DNA of 64,000 nucleotides from Paraburkholderia fynbosensis (GTDB taxonomy: Bacteria > Pseudomonadota > Gammaproteobacteria > Burkholderiales > Burkholderiaceae): the NCBI RefSeq assembly GCF_902859935.1, contig NZ_CADIKI010000008.1:62001-126000 (forward strand). Reading direction: 5' to 3'. Shown here piece after piece: positions 19,517-28,778 of this stretch. The notes beneath the pieces were generated by a model. The model saw only the letters and a list, made by a program, of their open reading frames with translations. It was not told the DNA's origin and made no database searches. A program made the position numbers and the translations under genes. How positions within the stretch are numbered: position 1 is the stretch's first letter; the number at the start of each line of letters is the position of its first letter.

Positions 19517-19918
19517 TCAGCGCGAGTTGCGATATTCGACCCAATCGCCGGATTTGATTTCGGGCAGGCCCTTCACCGCATTCGGCGTGACCGGATAGAA
19601 ACGGCAATTCACCACATCGCCGTCCACCTTCACCATCACTTCGCGCGCGAGAAAGCGATCTTCGACGCCGGGGTAGACGGCTTCGATTTCGTCGAGCACC
19701 GCGACCAGCGCATCGTCGATTTCGTAGACATCACCGATCACGTCGACACCCGCTTCGTCGACGACGAGGCCCGGATACAGACCGAAGTCGAACAGATGGC
19801 CACGCACCGAGGCCGTGCCGAGCAGATTCGGCGCGTCGATCTCGTTGCGCGCCGCGGCTTCGCTGATGTCGTTCACTTCACCGGCACGCAGCGTGCCGTA
19901 TACAAAGACGGTTTGCAT
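19517..19918 (-). CDS. gamma-glutamylcyclotransferase-like (AIG2) protein
   Basis: 133-residue protein with the family N-terminus VFVYGTLRAGEVN, the substrate-binding Y-G-T-L loop, and a DEIEAVYPG segment whose Glu aligns with the catalytic acid. Families with this fold release 5-oxoproline from gamma-glutamyl peptides or amines, but small bacterial members are mostly uncharacterised. It precedes no obvious operon partner; the RraA-like gene lies about 80 bases upstream on the same strand and could share its transcript. Confidence 0.85.
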   Translation of the reverse strand: MQTVFVYGTLRAGEVNDISEAAARNEIDAPNLLGTASVRGHLFDFGLYPGLVVDEAGVDVIGDVYEIDDALVAVLDEIEAVYPGVEDRFLAREVMVKVDGDVVNCRFYPVTPNAVKGLPEIKSGDWVEYRNSR

Positions 19919-19995
19919 CGTCGTTCGCTCTCCTTGAATGAGGGTGTGGCTTCCGGTCAGGCCACGGTTCAGCCGGCGTTCGAGTTCAATTCAGT

Positions 19996-20490
19996 TCAGT
20001 TCAGCGCCGCGCTCGCGACGAGTACGCCGTCGATGTCCGCATAGATCCATTCGCCGGGACGCACCAGCGCGCCGGGCAACTGCACCGCCACGTCGCGCTC
20101 GCCGGCACCGCGCTTCTGGGCGCGGCGCGGGCAGGTCGCGAGCGCAGCCACGCCGACATTGACCTCGTTGAGTTCCAGCGTATCGCGCACGCAGCCGTTC
20201 AGCACGATGCCGGCCCAGCCGTTCTGTTGCGCGATCTGCGCGAGATTGCCGCCGACCAGCGCGCAGCGCAGGCTGCCGCCGCCGTCGACCACCAGCACGC
20301 GGCCCGCGCCCTTCTCTTCGAGCGCGGTCCGCACGAGCGCGTTGTCTTCGAATACCTTCAGCGTCACCGCCTCGCCGCTAAAGCACTCGGTGCGGCTGAA
20401 GAGGTGAAACACCGGTTCGAGCACGCGCAGCGTGCCGAGTGCCAACTGGTCTTCGTGCGCGTCGCACAAGTCCGCGGTAGCAAAACTCAT
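19996..20490 (-). CDS. rraA: RraA-like protein
   Basis: 164-residue member of the RraA / 4-hydroxy-4-methyl-2-oxoglutarate aldolase family. Seen: [10 protein letters not shown] at the N-terminus, [19 protein letters not shown] in the middle, and [18 protein letters not shown], where the Arg-Asp pair binds the divalent metal in the aldolase branch. In enterics RraA binds and inhibits RNase E; the conserved R-D pair means the aldolase activity is also possible. A run of TTCAG copies sits just past its stop. Confidence 0.88.
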   Translation of the reverse strand: MSFATADLCDAHEDQLALGTLRVLEPVFHLFSRTECFSGEAVTLKVFEDNALVRTALEEKGAGRVLVVDGGGSLRCALVGGNLAQIAQQNGWAGIVLNGCVRDTLELNEVNVGVAALATCPRRAQKRGAGERDVAVQLPGALVRPGEWIYADIDGVLVASAALN

Positions 20491-20671
20491 GAGGATCTCC
20501 TTTGGGGCGGGACGGTCGGGCCATTATGCAACGGCTGGCTGCGGCCAACACCTACAATGATGAGACCCGCCGGCTTGTGCTCGCGCAACTGTGTGCGCGG
20601 AGCTTGCCCATCCAATATCGCCACGCACCGCACCGACTTCCGGCACTCCATTCTCTGGACCGCTCTTCGCC

Positions 20672-21571
20672 ATGACTTCGTCCGCCGACACCGAATTGTC
20701 GAGCTTCGTCCGCTTCGCCGACATTCCGCCCGAGTTCCAGCCGACCGAGACGCACCCGATCCGCGTGCGCTCGCGGCAAATGCCGTCCGGCTGGCGCATC
20801 GCGCGTCATACGCATGCGTGGGCGCAGGTGGCGTATGCGTCGCGCGGCGTGCTGCGCGTCGCAACGACCGGCACGACGTGGATGGTGCCGCCCTCGCGCG
20901 CGATCTGGGTGCCGCCGCATGTGACGCACGAGGTAGTAGCCGTCGAAGATGCGTTCCTGCGCACGCTCTACATCACCGAAAGCACGGTGCCGGCAGGGCT
21001 CGATGCGCCGCGCGTGGTCGAAGTCTCGGATCTGCTGCGCGAAGTCATCGCCGCGCTCGATACGCCAGGCATTTCGGCCACACGCGAACAGTTGCTCGGC
21101 GCGCTCGCGCTCGACGAACTGACGCGCTCGGAGCCGCTGCCGCTGTCCGTGCCGATGCCCAATGAAAAACGTCTGCGTGCGCTGTGCGAGGCCGTGATCG
21201 CGGATCCGACGCACGGCGAGTCGCTCGAACAATGGGCGTCCAGCGTGGGCGCGAGCACGCGCACGATCGCGCGGCTGTTTCGGCAAGAATTGGGGGTGAG
21301 TTTTTCGCAATGGCGTCAGCAGGCGATCCTCGCGCGCGCGATTCCGCTGCTGAGCCAAGGACGGCCGCTCTCGCATGTTGCACAGGAACTCGGCTATCAG
21401 AGCCAAAGCGCGTTCTCCGCGATGTTCCGGCGCGCGTTCGGTAAGAGTCCGCGCGCATTCATCGAGCGCGGCTCGGAGCATCGCATGGAAAACGACGAAC
21501 ACGGCGACGCGGAACCGGACGACGAATCAGCGCAGGATCGCGCGAATGTGCCGAACGGCGCCGCGCGTTGA
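20672..21571 (+). CDS. AraC family transcriptional regulator with cupin N-terminus
   Basis: 299-residue regulator from the ATG at 20672. Residues about 20-110 form a cupin-type sensor (IARHTHAWAQVAYASRGVLRV, where the HTHAW region resembles the metal-binding cupin motif). The C-terminal ~100 residues carry two helix-turn-helix units ending in LGYQSQSAFSAMFRRAFGKSPRAF, the AraC signature. A polar acidic tail follows. It is divergent from the RraA-like gene with about 180 bases between. The target is unknown. Confidence 0.92.
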   Translation: MTSSADTELSSFVRFADIPPEFQPTETHPIRVRSRQMPSGWRIARHTHAWAQVAYASRGVLRVATTGTTWMVPPSRAIWVPPHVTHEVVAVEDAFLRTLYITESTVPAGLDAPRVVEVSDLLREVIAALDTPGISATREQLLGALALDELTRSEPLPLSVPMPNEKRLRALCEAVIADPTHGESLEQWASSVGASTRTIARLFRQELGVSFSQWRQQAILARAIPLLSQGRPLSHVAQELGYQSQSAFSAMFRRAFGKSPRAFIERGSEHRMENDEHGDAEPDDESAQDRANVPNGAAR

Positions 21572-21579
21572 GCGTCGAC

Positions 21580-22044
21580 TCAGACCCGCCGCGCGAGATG
21601 CCGGATCGCACCGAGTTGCGCCAGACGCGGACCCGCGAGCTTGTAGCCCTTGCGCTGATACAGCCGCGCCGCGGGATTGTCCACGAACACGCGCAACTGC
21701 AATTCGCGCAGCCCACGTTCGCGCGCCCATTGATGCGAGATGTCGAGCAGATACGTGCCGGCGCCGTGCCGCCGATGACCTTCGGCAATCTGCACGTCGC
21801 GGATATGGAGAGAATGACCCTCCTGCGTGATGCGCAACACGCCGATCGCCTGGCCGTGCACTTCGAGAATAAAATTCTCCGACTCGCGCCAGCTGCCGAG
21901 AAACAGATCGGCCCGCCAGACCAGATGGTGCCGGCGATAATAGCCGCCCATGTTGTTGCGAGTCAGCGCCTCGGCGAACTCGAAATCGTCCATGCTGGCG
22001 TTGCGAAGATGAAACGGTGACGGAGCTTCGGTTGGATCGAACAT
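21580..22044 (-). CDS. GNAT family N-acetyltransferase
   Basis: 154-residue acetyltransferase of unknown substrate. Seen: RDVQIAEGHRRHGAGTYLL, the acetyl-CoA-binding motif A with Q/R-x-x-G-x-G/A pattern, and a C-terminal NPAARLYQRKGYKLAGPR, the usual motif B. The N-terminus FHLRNASMDDFEFAEAL is typical. It is convergent with the AraC gene, whose stop is 9 bases away. Downstream the AraC gene faces it; upstream lies the tRNA cluster. Confidence 0.88.
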   Translation of the reverse strand: MFDPTEAPSPFHLRNASMDDFEFAEALTRNNMGGYYRRHHLVWRADLFLGSWRESENFILEVHGQAIGVLRITQEGHSLHIRDVQIAEGHRRHGAGTYLLDISHQWARERGLRELQLRVFVDNPAARLYQRKGYKLAGPRLAQLGAIRHLARRV

Positions 22045-22148
22045 GGCGGAACGACGAAGATGAGTCGGTCAACGGTAAAACAGGCCGCGCACGCTGGCAA
22101 TGGCTGTTTGTCCCGAGCATACCAGGTCAGCTGGTCGCGGAAATAAAA

Positions 22149-22176
22149 AAAGCCCACTTCTTTCGAAGTGGGCTTT
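22149..22176 (-). terminator. terminator after the second tRNA Glu-Asp pair
   Basis: Twelve-base perfect stem AAAGCCCACTTC / GAAGTGGGCTTT with a four-base loop. On the minus strand it is followed by seven T, so it ends transcription coming from the tRNA genes; a plus-strand T-tract is lacking. Confidence 0.9.
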
Positions 22177-22184
22177 CTCGAATC

Positions 22185-22261
22185 TGGCGGAGCGGACGGG
22201 ACTCGAACCCGCGACCCCCGGCGTGACAGGCCGGTATTCTAACCAACTGAACTACCGCTCC
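22185..22261 (-). tRNA. tRNA-Asp (GTC), copy 2
   Basis: 77 bases including an encoded CCA end. Acceptor stem GGAGCGG pairs with CCGCTCC; anticodon loop CTGTCAC gives GTC; the T arm reads GGGTTCGAGTCCC. Last gene before the 22149 terminator. Confidence 0.97.
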
Positions 22262-22315
22262 AGATTTTGCACCTACTGCACCGTTCAAACTTCCAACCGA
22301 ACGACGCCGATGTGT

Positions 22316-22391
22316 TGGCGTCCCCTAGGGGATTCGAACCCCTGTACTCACCGTGAAAGGGTGATGTCCTAGGCCTCTAGACGAAGGGGAC
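22316..22391 (-). tRNA. tRNA-Glu (TTC), copy 2
   Basis: 76 bases including CCA. Acceptor stem GTCCCCT pairs with AGGGGAC; anticodon loop centre CTTTCAC gives TTC. It forms the second Glu-Asp pair with the Asp gene just downstream. Confidence 0.97.
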
Positions 22392-22417
22392 AACGTACTG
22401 CTTACACCTTTAATGAA

Positions 22418-22449
22418 AAAGCCCGTTCAGATTTGAATGAACGGGCTTT
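22418..22449 (-). terminator. terminator after the first tRNA Glu-Asp pair
   Basis: Twelve-base stem AAAGCCCGTTCA / TGAACGGGCTTT with an eight-base loop, followed on the minus strand by five T. It separates the first Glu-Asp pair from the second, so the second pair needs read-through or its own promoter. Confidence 0.88.
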
Positions 22450-22452
22450 GTC

Positions 22453-22529
22453 TGGCGGAGTGGACGGGACTCGAACCCGCGACCCCCGGCGTGACAGGCC
22501 GGTATTCTAACCGACTGAACTACCACTCC
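22453..22529 (-). tRNA. tRNA-Asp (GTC), copy 1
   Basis: 77 bases with CCA, nearly identical to copy 2; the differences are an acceptor-stem pair (GGAGTGG / CCACTCC) and one D-loop base. Anticodon GTC. Confidence 0.97.
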
Positions 22530-22632
22530 AGTCTTTACACCCTAGCTTGCGAGCGTCGGTTATTTCTCTGCAAGCTGCATTGCTTTACTGCCAATCGGGC
22601 TTTAACCCGAACACTAAAGCGACGCTGATGTT

Positions 22633-22708
22633 TGGCGTCCCCTAGGGGATTCGAACCCCTGTACTCACCGTGAAAGGGTGATGTCCTAGGCCTCTAGACG
22701 AAGGGGAC
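22633..22708 (-). tRNA. tRNA-Glu (TTC), copy 1
   Basis: 76 bases with CCA, identical in sequence to copy 2 as far as I can read. Anticodon TTC. It lies 164 bases downstream of tRNA-Ala; that spacer has no gene. Confidence 0.97.
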
Positions 22709-22871
22709 ATAATCTTTTCAGATCTGTCTTTAATCTACTGCTAACTCACGCTAACTTATCAGTTATTTCGCTTCGCCAGCAGAGAAGACCGATATTCTAA
22801 CTACGTTTCAAGCATTTGGGAAGTCTTTTTTCCTACAACTTCCAGACTTCTGGACAACTTTACTCTTTTGT

Positions 22872-22947
<76 letters not shown>

Positions 22948-22966
22948 TGCACATCAGAGAAACGAG

Positions 22967-22995
22967 ATTCTAGAGGCCAATCTGCGCTTTGTAAA
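22967..22995 (-). promoter_or_regulatory. sigma70-type promoter of the tRNA cluster
   Basis: On the minus strand: -35 TTTACA (22995-22990), 17-base spacer, -10 TAGAAT (22972-22967), ending 19 bases before the tRNA-Ala 5' end. It follows the gltX stop by about 80 bases. Confidence 0.8.
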
Positions 22996-23073
22996 TACCC
23001 TTTGAGCAATTACATGCGACTTTTTTTTCAAGCCGCATGCAAACCCTCTCAATGCGCGCGTGAACGCACGCGC

Positions 23074-24483
23074 TTAAGCCAGCGCCTTTTCAATACGGCT
23101 CACGACCACGTCGCGGCCAAACAGCATCAGCACGCTGTCGATCGACGGCGTGTGCGTCGTGCCCGCCACCAGCAGACGAACCGGCATCGCCAGTTGCGGC
23201 ATCTTCAGTTTGTGCGCGCCGAGCGTCGCCTTCAGCGCGGCGGCGATCGCCTCCTTGCTCCACTCCACGGTCTTCAGTGCGGCGGCCAGATCGGCCAGCG
23301 CCGGACGCACCACGTCGGTCACGTGCTGCGCGAGCGATTCGGCGTCGGGCGCCGGTGTGCGATAAAACATCGCAGCGTTTTCCGCGATCTCCTTGACCGT
23401 CGCCGCGCGATCCTTCAGCAGGCCCACCACTGCCGTGAGATCCGCACCTTGGGCGAGCGCCGCTGCGTCGATCGCCAGCGCGGCAAAGAACGGCTTTGCC
23501 AGCTCCGCAAGACGCGCGTTGTCCGCTTCCTTGATGTAGTGCGCATTCAGCCAGTTCAGCTTGTCGTGGTCATACTGGGCCGGCGACTTGCCGAGGTGAT
23601 CCAGGTCGAACCATTCGACGAACTGCTCGCGCGAGAATACTTCCGCGTCGCCGTGCGACCAGCCGAGGCGCGCCAGATAGTTGACCACCGCTTCTGGCAG
23701 ATAGCCCGCATCGCGATAACCCACCACGCTCATCGCGCCATGGCGCTTGCTCATCTTCTCGCCCTGCTCGTTCAGTACGGTCGGCAAGTGCGCATACACC
23801 GGTGGCTCGCCGCCCAGCGCACGGAGGATGTTGATCTGACGCGGCGTGTTGTTCACGTGGTCGTCGCCGCGGATCACGTGGGTGATGCGCATGTCCAGAT
23901 CGTCGACCACCACGCAGAAGTTGTAGGTCGGCGTGCCGTCCGGACGCGCGATCACGAGGTCGTCGAGTTCTTCGTTCGAGATCTCGATGCGGCCCTTCAC
24001 CGCGTCGTCCCATGCGACCACGCCCGTCAGCGGATTACGGAAGCGCAGCACCGGCTGCACGCCTGCCGGCGGCTGCGGCAGCACCTTGCCCGGTTCCGGG
24101 CGCCACGTGCCGTCGTAGCGCGGCTTTTCGCCGGCTTCGCGCTGCCGTTCGCGCAGCGCGTCGAGCTCTTCGGTCGACATGTAGCACGGGTAGACGAGTC
24201 CGGCGTCCTGCATCTCCTTGAGCACTTCGCGGTAACGGTCCATGCGCTGCATCTGGTAGAACGGGCCTTCGTCGAAATCGAGGCCGAGCCACGCCATGCC
24301 TTCGAGAATGGCGTCGACGGATTCGCTGGTGGAGCGCTCGACGTCGGTGTCCTCGATCCGCAGCACGAAGGTCCCTTTCATCTTGCGCGCGAACGCCCAC
24401 GGATAGAGCGCGGAGCGAATGTTGCCGAGGTGGATGAAGCCGGTGGGACTCGGTGCGAAACGGGTACGAACGGAGGTGGTCAT
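23074..24483 (-). CDS. gltX: glutamate--tRNA ligase
   Basis: Charges tRNA-Glu with glutamate. 469 residues, standard. Seen: the HIGH-type motif as [17 protein letters not shown] near residue 12, [14 protein letters not shown] in the middle, and the KMSKR motif in [13 protein letters not shown]. The ATG is at 24483. Downstream on the same strand are tRNA-Ala and two copies each of tRNA-Glu and tRNA-Asp, so enzyme and substrate genes are neighbours, though the tRNAs have their own promoter. A perfect TATAAT lies 129 bases upstream of the start. Confidence 0.97.
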   Translation of the reverse strand: MTTSVRTRFAPSPTGFIHLGNIRSALYPWAFARKMKGTFVLRIEDTDVERSTSESVDAILEGMAWLGLDFDEGPFYQMQRMDRYREVLKEMQDAGLVYPCYMSTEELDALRERQREAGEKPRYDGTWRPEPGKVLPQPPAGVQPVLRFRNPLTGVVAWDDAVKGRIEISNEELDDLVIARPDGTPTYNFCVVVDDLDMRITHVIRGDDHVNNTPRQINILRALGGEPPVYAHLPTVLNEQGEKMSKRHGAMSVVGYRDAGYLPEAVVNYLARLGWSHGDAEVFSREQFVEWFDLDHLGKSPAQYDHDKLNWLNAHYIKEADNARLAELAKPFFAALAIDAAALAQGADLTAVVGLLKDRAATVKEIAENAAMFYRTPAPDAESLAQHVTDVVRPALADLAAALKTVEWSKEAIAAALKATLGAHKLKMPQLAMPVRLLVAGTTHTPSIDSVLMLFGRDVVVSRIEKALA

Positions 24484-24611
24484 TAGCGGTTACTCGGAAG
24501 ACTGGCGCCGGCGCCCGCACGGACATGGCCCTTCAGGCGCGGCAGCGGACCGCGCCCATGCGGCGGAAAAGCGCCGTGCATGGACACGAGGGAAATAAAT
24601 GCGAGAGGCGA

Positions 24612-24617
24612 ATTATA
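24612..24617 (-). promoter_or_regulatory. -10 element of a likely gltX promoter
   Basis: Exact TATAAT on the minus strand, 129 bases before the gltX ATG. No good -35 is visible 16-18 bases upstream, so the assignment rests on the -10 alone. Confidence 0.5.
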
Positions 24618-24788
24618 CCTTCCGCACGTGCGTTGCCTGGCCTCGTCCGGATGGACGATGGCAGTGTGTGCGAGGCAGCGGTTGCGTATGCAATGGGCTT
24701 TAAGCGCTTGCTTGATCGTGTCGGCGCGCGTGCGCCAAGCAAACTTCTGGCATGTATCGCGCGAGCAGTTGGACTGCGGCGCGCGCTG

Positions 24789-24813
24789 GCCTGGTCGCAG
24801 GGCCAGGCTTTTT
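24789..24813 (+). terminator. orphan terminator-like hairpin
   Basis: Stem GCCTGG / CCAGGC with an eight-base loop followed by TTTTT. There is no plus-strand gene ahead of it within the region, so it may end a small RNA or an antisense transcript of gltX upstream DNA. Confidence 0.45.
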
Positions 24814-25171
24814 CCACGGGGACCGGCTGAAGGCAAACCGCGCCCCTCCCGCGCTGCGCGAGATGCGGGTTTCGCCGAACCGAGCCGAGGCATTTGCGCA
24901 ACACTCCGGCGGCGCGGGTGCGCCGAGTCCGAGCCGCCTCGAAGCCTTGGCGAAACCGCGCCCCACGCCACCCGAATGCATCCTCTGCAACGTTTCATTA
25001 CCAGGCCGCCGCGCGCGCGGGCCTTTGATTTATGATGTGCGCGCGCTGCGGTTGCCGATAGATCCCCAGCGCGTGAAATCGTCGCTGACGACCCTGTCCG
25101 TTTGACTATCAGCCTGACCGCGGACCGTGGCGACGCCGAATGCGTCAGCCGCGCCGTTGCTGGAGAACTCG

Positions 25172-26122
25172 TTGAAACCCTCGTCGCCCCGTCTCGCCCG
25201 CCGCAACTTTTCATTGGCAGCCGCCTCCGCGGTGCTGGCCGCCTGCACCACGACCGGCGGCGGCAAAACCGATAACTCGCCGCTCGCCGCCACGCCCACC
25301 ATCAACCCACCGCCGCTCGACAAAGCGCAGCGACCGGTCCGCGTCGCGCTCGCGCTGGGCGGCGGCGCCGCGCGCGGCTTCGCGCACATCGGCGTGATCA
25401 AGGCATTGGAGGCGCGCGACATCCATGTCGATCTGGTGGCCGGCACCAGCGCCGGGTCGGTGGTCGGCGCGCTGTATGCATCGGGTATGAACGGCTTTGC
25501 GCTGAACAAACTCGCGCTGACGATGGACGAAGCGTCGATCAGCGACTGGGCGATGCCATTTCGCACGCGGGGTTTCCTGCAAGGCATCGCGCTGCAGAAC
25601 TATCTGAACACGACGCTGAACAACCGTCCGATCGAGAAGATGGCGAAACCTCTCGGCGTGGTGGCGACCGATCTGAAAACCGGTCAGCCGATTCTGTTCC
25701 AGCGCGGCAACACGGGTATCGCGGTGCGCGCGTCCTGCAGCGTGCCGTCGATTTTCGAGCCGGTGAAGATCGGCGGTCACGAATATGTCGACGGCGGTCT
25801 GGTGAGCCCCGTGCCCGCCTCGTTCGCACGCAAGATGGGGGCGGACTTCGTGATCGCCGTGGATATTTCGCAGCGCCCGGAGAGCGGCCTGACCGCCAGT
25901 TCGTTCGACGTGCTGATGCAGACCTTCACGATCATGGGCCAGACGATCAAGGCCTATGAACTCGACAAGTACGCCGATGTCGTGATCCGGCCGAATCTGG
26001 CCGCGATGAGCGGCAGCGATTTCTCGCAGCGCAACTCGGCGATTCTGGCGGGCGAGGAAGCGGTGGCGAAAATGATGCCGGAGTTGCAGCGCAAGCTGGC
26101 CGCGAGCCGGGCGACGGCGTAG
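25172..26122 (+). CDS. patatin-like phospholipase, lipoprotein
   Basis: Predicted serine hydrolase acting on lipids. Seen: the oxyanion loop ALGGGAARGFAHIG, nucleophile motif GTSAGS, and the Asp of YVDGGLVSPVP, which with the Ser makes the patatin dyad. No ATG fits; a GGAG site six bases before the TTG at 25172 favours that start, giving a signal sequence of the form ARRNFSLAAASAVLAAC. This ends in a lipobox (LAAC), so it should be an envelope lipoprotein. The RRNFSL stretch resembles a twin-arginine motif, which is unusual for a lipoprotein but not decisive. A GTG at 25127 is the alternative start. 316 residues from the TTG. RssA/YchK-like in size. Confidence 0.88.
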   Translation: MKPSSPRLARRNFSLAAASAVLAACTTTGGGKTDNSPLAATPTINPPPLDKAQRPVRVALALGGGAARGFAHIGVIKALEARDIHVDLVAGTSAGSVVGALYASGMNGFALNKLALTMDEASISDWAMPFRTRGFLQGIALQNYLNTTLNNRPIEKMAKPLGVVATDLKTGQPILFQRGNTGIAVRASCSVPSIFEPVKIGGHEYVDGGLVSPVPASFARKMGADFVIAVDISQRPESGLTASSFDVLMQTFTIMGQTIKAYELDKYADVVIRPNLAAMSGSDFSQRNSAILAGEEAVAKMMPELQRKLAASRATA

Positions 26123-26292
26123 GCGCGCAGGCAGGGGTGGGCTGGTGCGGCGCGGGTGAGCCAATAGCGACACGGCAGTGGGTCAAAACACCGAGCGGAG
26201 CGGCAGCAGGAGCCATTGCCAATGCAGCCTGTCCGGTCCGAAAAACCGCGCAAGCCAGCCTCCGCGCGGCTCACAAACCGCCAGCAGAAACC

Positions 26293-26324
26293 AAAAAGCC
26301 TGCTTCATCCGAAGCAGGCTTTTT
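26293..26324. terminator. bidirectional terminator between patatin and NlpC/P60 genes
   Basis: Fourteen-base perfect stem AAAAAGCCTGCTTC / GAAGCAGGCTTTTT with an ATCC loop, T-rich on both strands. It lies between the convergent genes, 170 bases after the patatin stop and 32 bases beyond the peptidase stop. Confidence 0.9.
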
Positions 26325-26355
26325 TATCGCGCTTGAAACGCCGAAGTGGCCGGAA

Positions 26356-27021
26356 TCAGTTATTCCCGCCGATCGTCGCATTCACGCGCTTGCGCAGATC
26401 TTCGCCCTCCTGATACGACGCCTCGATCCGGCGCGCGCCTGTGAAACGCTTTTCCCAGTAGCCGCTATCCATGTCGTCGACGCGGATCGTGCTGCCGGTG
26501 GAGGGCGAATGCACGAACTTGTTGTCGCCGATATAGATGCCCACGTGCGAGAACGTACGGCGCATCGTGTTGAAGAACACCAGGTCGCCCGGCTTCAGGT
26601 CGCTCACGCGAACCTTTTCGCCGACGCGGCTCATTTCCTCGGCGCGGCGCGGCAGCGCCATGCCGAGCGTGTCCTGGAACACGTAGCGCACGAAACCGCT
26701 GCAATCGAGCCCCGAATCAGGCGTGTTGCCGCCCCAACGGTAGCGAACGCCGATCATGTTCAGCGCACCGACCACCACGTCGCCCGCTTTGCCAGCCATG
26801 CCGGACAGGAACGATTTGGCGCTGCTGTCGCTGTCGGAAGCGCCTGCTTGCGAGTTGGAGAAGGACAAGGAATTCGACCCGGTGGAGGTCGAAGGTGAGG
26901 CATTCTGATTGAAACTGCTTACTTCGTCGGCGAAAGCGCCGGGAGCTGCTGCCATCAAGACGCCAATGAACATCCCGGCGACGACGCGCGTGCAAGCCTG
27001 GGTCAAGTTTCTGTGCTGCAT
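26356..27021 (-). CDS. NlpC/P60 family peptidase (C40), secreted
   Basis: Cell-wall peptidase that cuts D-gamma-glutamyl-diaminopimelate bonds. 221 residues. A signal peptide covers about residues 1-31 (ending APGAFA). A Ser/Asn/Gln-rich linker runs to about residue 70. The catalytic domain shows YRWGGNTPDSGLDCSGFVRY with nucleophile Cys, RRTFSHVGIYIGDN with the His, and VHSPSTG for the third polar residue. A near-consensus promoter lies just upstream and a strong terminator just downstream, so it is a single-gene transcript. Confidence 0.94.
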   Translation of the reverse strand: MQHRNLTQACTRVVAGMFIGVLMAAAPGAFADEVSSFNQNASPSTSTGSNSLSFSNSQAGASDSDSSAKSFLSGMAGKAGDVVVGALNMIGVRYRWGGNTPDSGLDCSGFVRYVFQDTLGMALPRRAEEMSRVGEKVRVSDLKPGDLVFFNTMRRTFSHVGIYIGDNKFVHSPSTGSTIRVDDMDSGYWEKRFTGARRIEASYQEGEDLRKRVNATIGGNN

Positions 27022-27074
27022 TGGTCGGTAGTTTTTGCCAAAAAATCAGGGGTCTACGGAAAAAAGTTTGGTCG

Positions 27075-27103
27075 ATACTAGCCAGTAAGTATTCACGTGT
27101 CAA
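27075..27103 (-). promoter_or_regulatory. promoter of the NlpC/P60 gene
   Basis: Minus strand: perfect -35 TTGACA (27103-27098), 17-base spacer, -10 TAGTAT (27080-27075). It lies about 55 bases before the ATG at 27021. Confidence 0.85.
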
Positions 27104-27158
27104 AACAAATAGAAAAATTCAATCGAGATACGCACACAATTGGTGAAAGGGTGAAAAA

Positions 27159-28778
27159 TCAATAGTCGAGCGCCGCTTTCAGCAGCTTTCGCGTGTAAGG
27201 ATGCGCAGATGTCGCAAAAATCTTCTCAACCTCTCCGCTTTCGACAATGGAACCGTTTTGCATCACCGCGACGCGGTGCGCCATCGCTCCGATCACGGCC
27301 AGATCGTGGCTGATGAAAACGAAGCCGAGGTTGTACTTCTGCTGCAACCCCGCTAGCAATTTCAGCACTTGCTGCTGAATGGAAACGTCGAGCGCGCTGG
27401 TCGGTTCGTCGAGGATCAGCACGCGTGGTTCGAGCACCAGCGCGCGCGCAATCGCAATCCGCTGGCGCTGGCCGCCGGAAAATTCGTGCGGATAACGGTA
27501 CAGCACCGTACGGTCGAGCCCGACTTCGCGCAGCACCGCGATCACCTTGTCGCGCCGCGCTTGCGGCGTCATGTTCGGCCGGTGCAGCGCCAGCCCTTCG
27601 CCGACGATCCTCTCGATCGTCTGACGCGGTGAAAGCGAACTGAACGGGTCCTGAAACACGACCTGCATGTTCGACCGTAAGGCGGTCTGCTCGGCGCCGC
27701 GATAGCTGCCGAGCGCCCTGCCCTGAAATTCGATTGCGCCGTGCGCGGTGCGCTGCAGACCGAGCAGCGCCATCGCGAGGGTCGACTTGCCGGACCCCGA
27801 TTCGCCGACGATCCCCAGCGTCTCGCCCTGCCGAACCGACACGTTCGCCCCGGCGACCGCGCGAAACCGTCCCGAGCGGAACCAGCCGGCAAAGCCCGGC
27901 AGCGTCGTTTTAAAGTCGACGGAGACCTCGCGCGCCTCGAGCAGCACGGGCGAGATCGGCAGCACCGGCACCACCGTGCGCTGCGGCCGGCTCGCAAGCA
28001 GGCGCTGCGTATACGGATGCTGCGGCGCCTCGAACACCTGCTCGACCGGCCCGCTCTCGACCAGCACGCCCCGCTCCATCACCGCGATGCGCTGGGCGAA
28101 GTGGCGCACCAGATTGAGGTCGTGTGTGATCAGCAGCACGGCCATGCCGCGCTTTTGCGCTTCGTCGCGCTGCAGTTCCAGCAGCAGGTCGACGATCTGC
28201 GCGCGGATCGTCACGTCGAGCGCGGTGGTCGGCTCGTCGGCCAGCAGCAGCCGCGGACGGCACGCGAGCGCCATCGCAATCATCGCGCGCTGCCGTTGCC
28301 CGCCCGACAGTTGATGCGGGTAACTGTTCACGCGCTTGCCCGGCTCGGCGATACCGGTGCGCCCCAGCAGCGCGACCGCGCGCTTGCGCGCCTCGCTCGC
28401 CGTCACGCCGTCATGCACGACGATGGTCTCCGCAATCTGGTCGCCGACCGTATAAAGCGGATTGAGCGCGGTCATCGGCTCCTGAAAAATCATCGCGATG
28501 TCCGAGCCGCGCATGCCGCGCATCTCGCGTTCGCTTTTGGCAAGCAGTTCCTCGCCATCGAAACGGATCGAGCCGCTCACCTGCGCGTCGCTCAGGAGCC
28601 GCAGGATCGACAGCGCGGTCACGCTCTTGCCCGAGCCGGACTCGCCGACCAGCGCGACCCGCTCGCCGCGCTCGATCGCGAGCGTGACGTCGTTTACCGC
28701 GACGGTGTCGCCGAAGCTCACGCGCAGATGTTCAAGTTCCAGCAGGGGCGGCGCGCCGTTCTGAAGCGTTGCGCTCAT
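27159..28778 (-). CDS. yejF: peptide ABC transporter, fused ATP-binding protein YejF
   Basis: Energising subunit of the Yej oligopeptide importer. 539 residues with two ABC domains in one chain: first about residues 8-260 (GESGSGKSVT, signature LSGGQRQRAM, LLADEPTTALD), second about 275-535 (GESGSGKSTL, signature FSGGQRQRIA, LILDEPTSALD). The ATG at 28778 overlaps the yejE stop (ATGA). The upstream open frame before that ATG is not conserved. The fused arrangement distinguishes YejF from paired DppD/DppF proteins. Last gene of yejABEF. Confidence 0.94.
   Translation of the reverse strand: MSATLQNGAPPLLELEHLRVSFGDTVAVNDVTLAIERGERVALVGESGSGKSVTALSILRLLSDAQVSGSIRFDGEELLAKSEREMRGMRGSDIAMIFQEPMTALNPLYTVGDQIAETIVVHDGVTASEARKRAVALLGRTGIAEPGKRVNSYPHQLSGGQRQRAMIAMALACRPRLLLADEPTTALDVTIRAQIVDLLLELQRDEAQKRGMAVLLITHDLNLVRHFAQRIAVMERGVLVESGPVEQVFEAPQHPYTQRLLASRPQRTVVPVLPISPVLLEAREVSVDFKTTLPGFAGWFRSGRFRAVAGANVSVRQGETLGIVGESGSGKSTLAMALLGLQRTAHGAIEFQGRALGSYRGAEQTALRSNMQVVFQDPFSSLSPRQTIERIVGEGLALHRPNMTPQARRDKVIAVLREVGLDRTVLYRYPHEFSGGQRQRIAIARALVLEPRVLILDEPTSALDVSIQQQVLKLLAGLQQKYNLGFVFISHDLAVIGAMAHRVAVMQNGSIVESGEVEKIFATSAHPYTRKLLKAALDY

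Larger units (their letters stand above)
24484..25171. other. gltX-patatin divergent intergenic region
   Basis: About 690 bases with no supportable protein gene; the open frames here look random. Seen: a minus-strand TATAAT at 24612-24617 suited to gltX, and a plus-strand hairpin with a T-tract at 24789-24813 that would end some plus-strand transcript. An A/T-rich stretch near 25025-25035 could hold the promoter of the patatin-like gene. Confidence 0.45.

Noticed and set aside
24580..25035. 151-codon plus-strand frame in the gltX-patatin spacer
   Set aside because: Random-looking composition, no ribosome-binding site of note, runs across a terminator-like hairpin.
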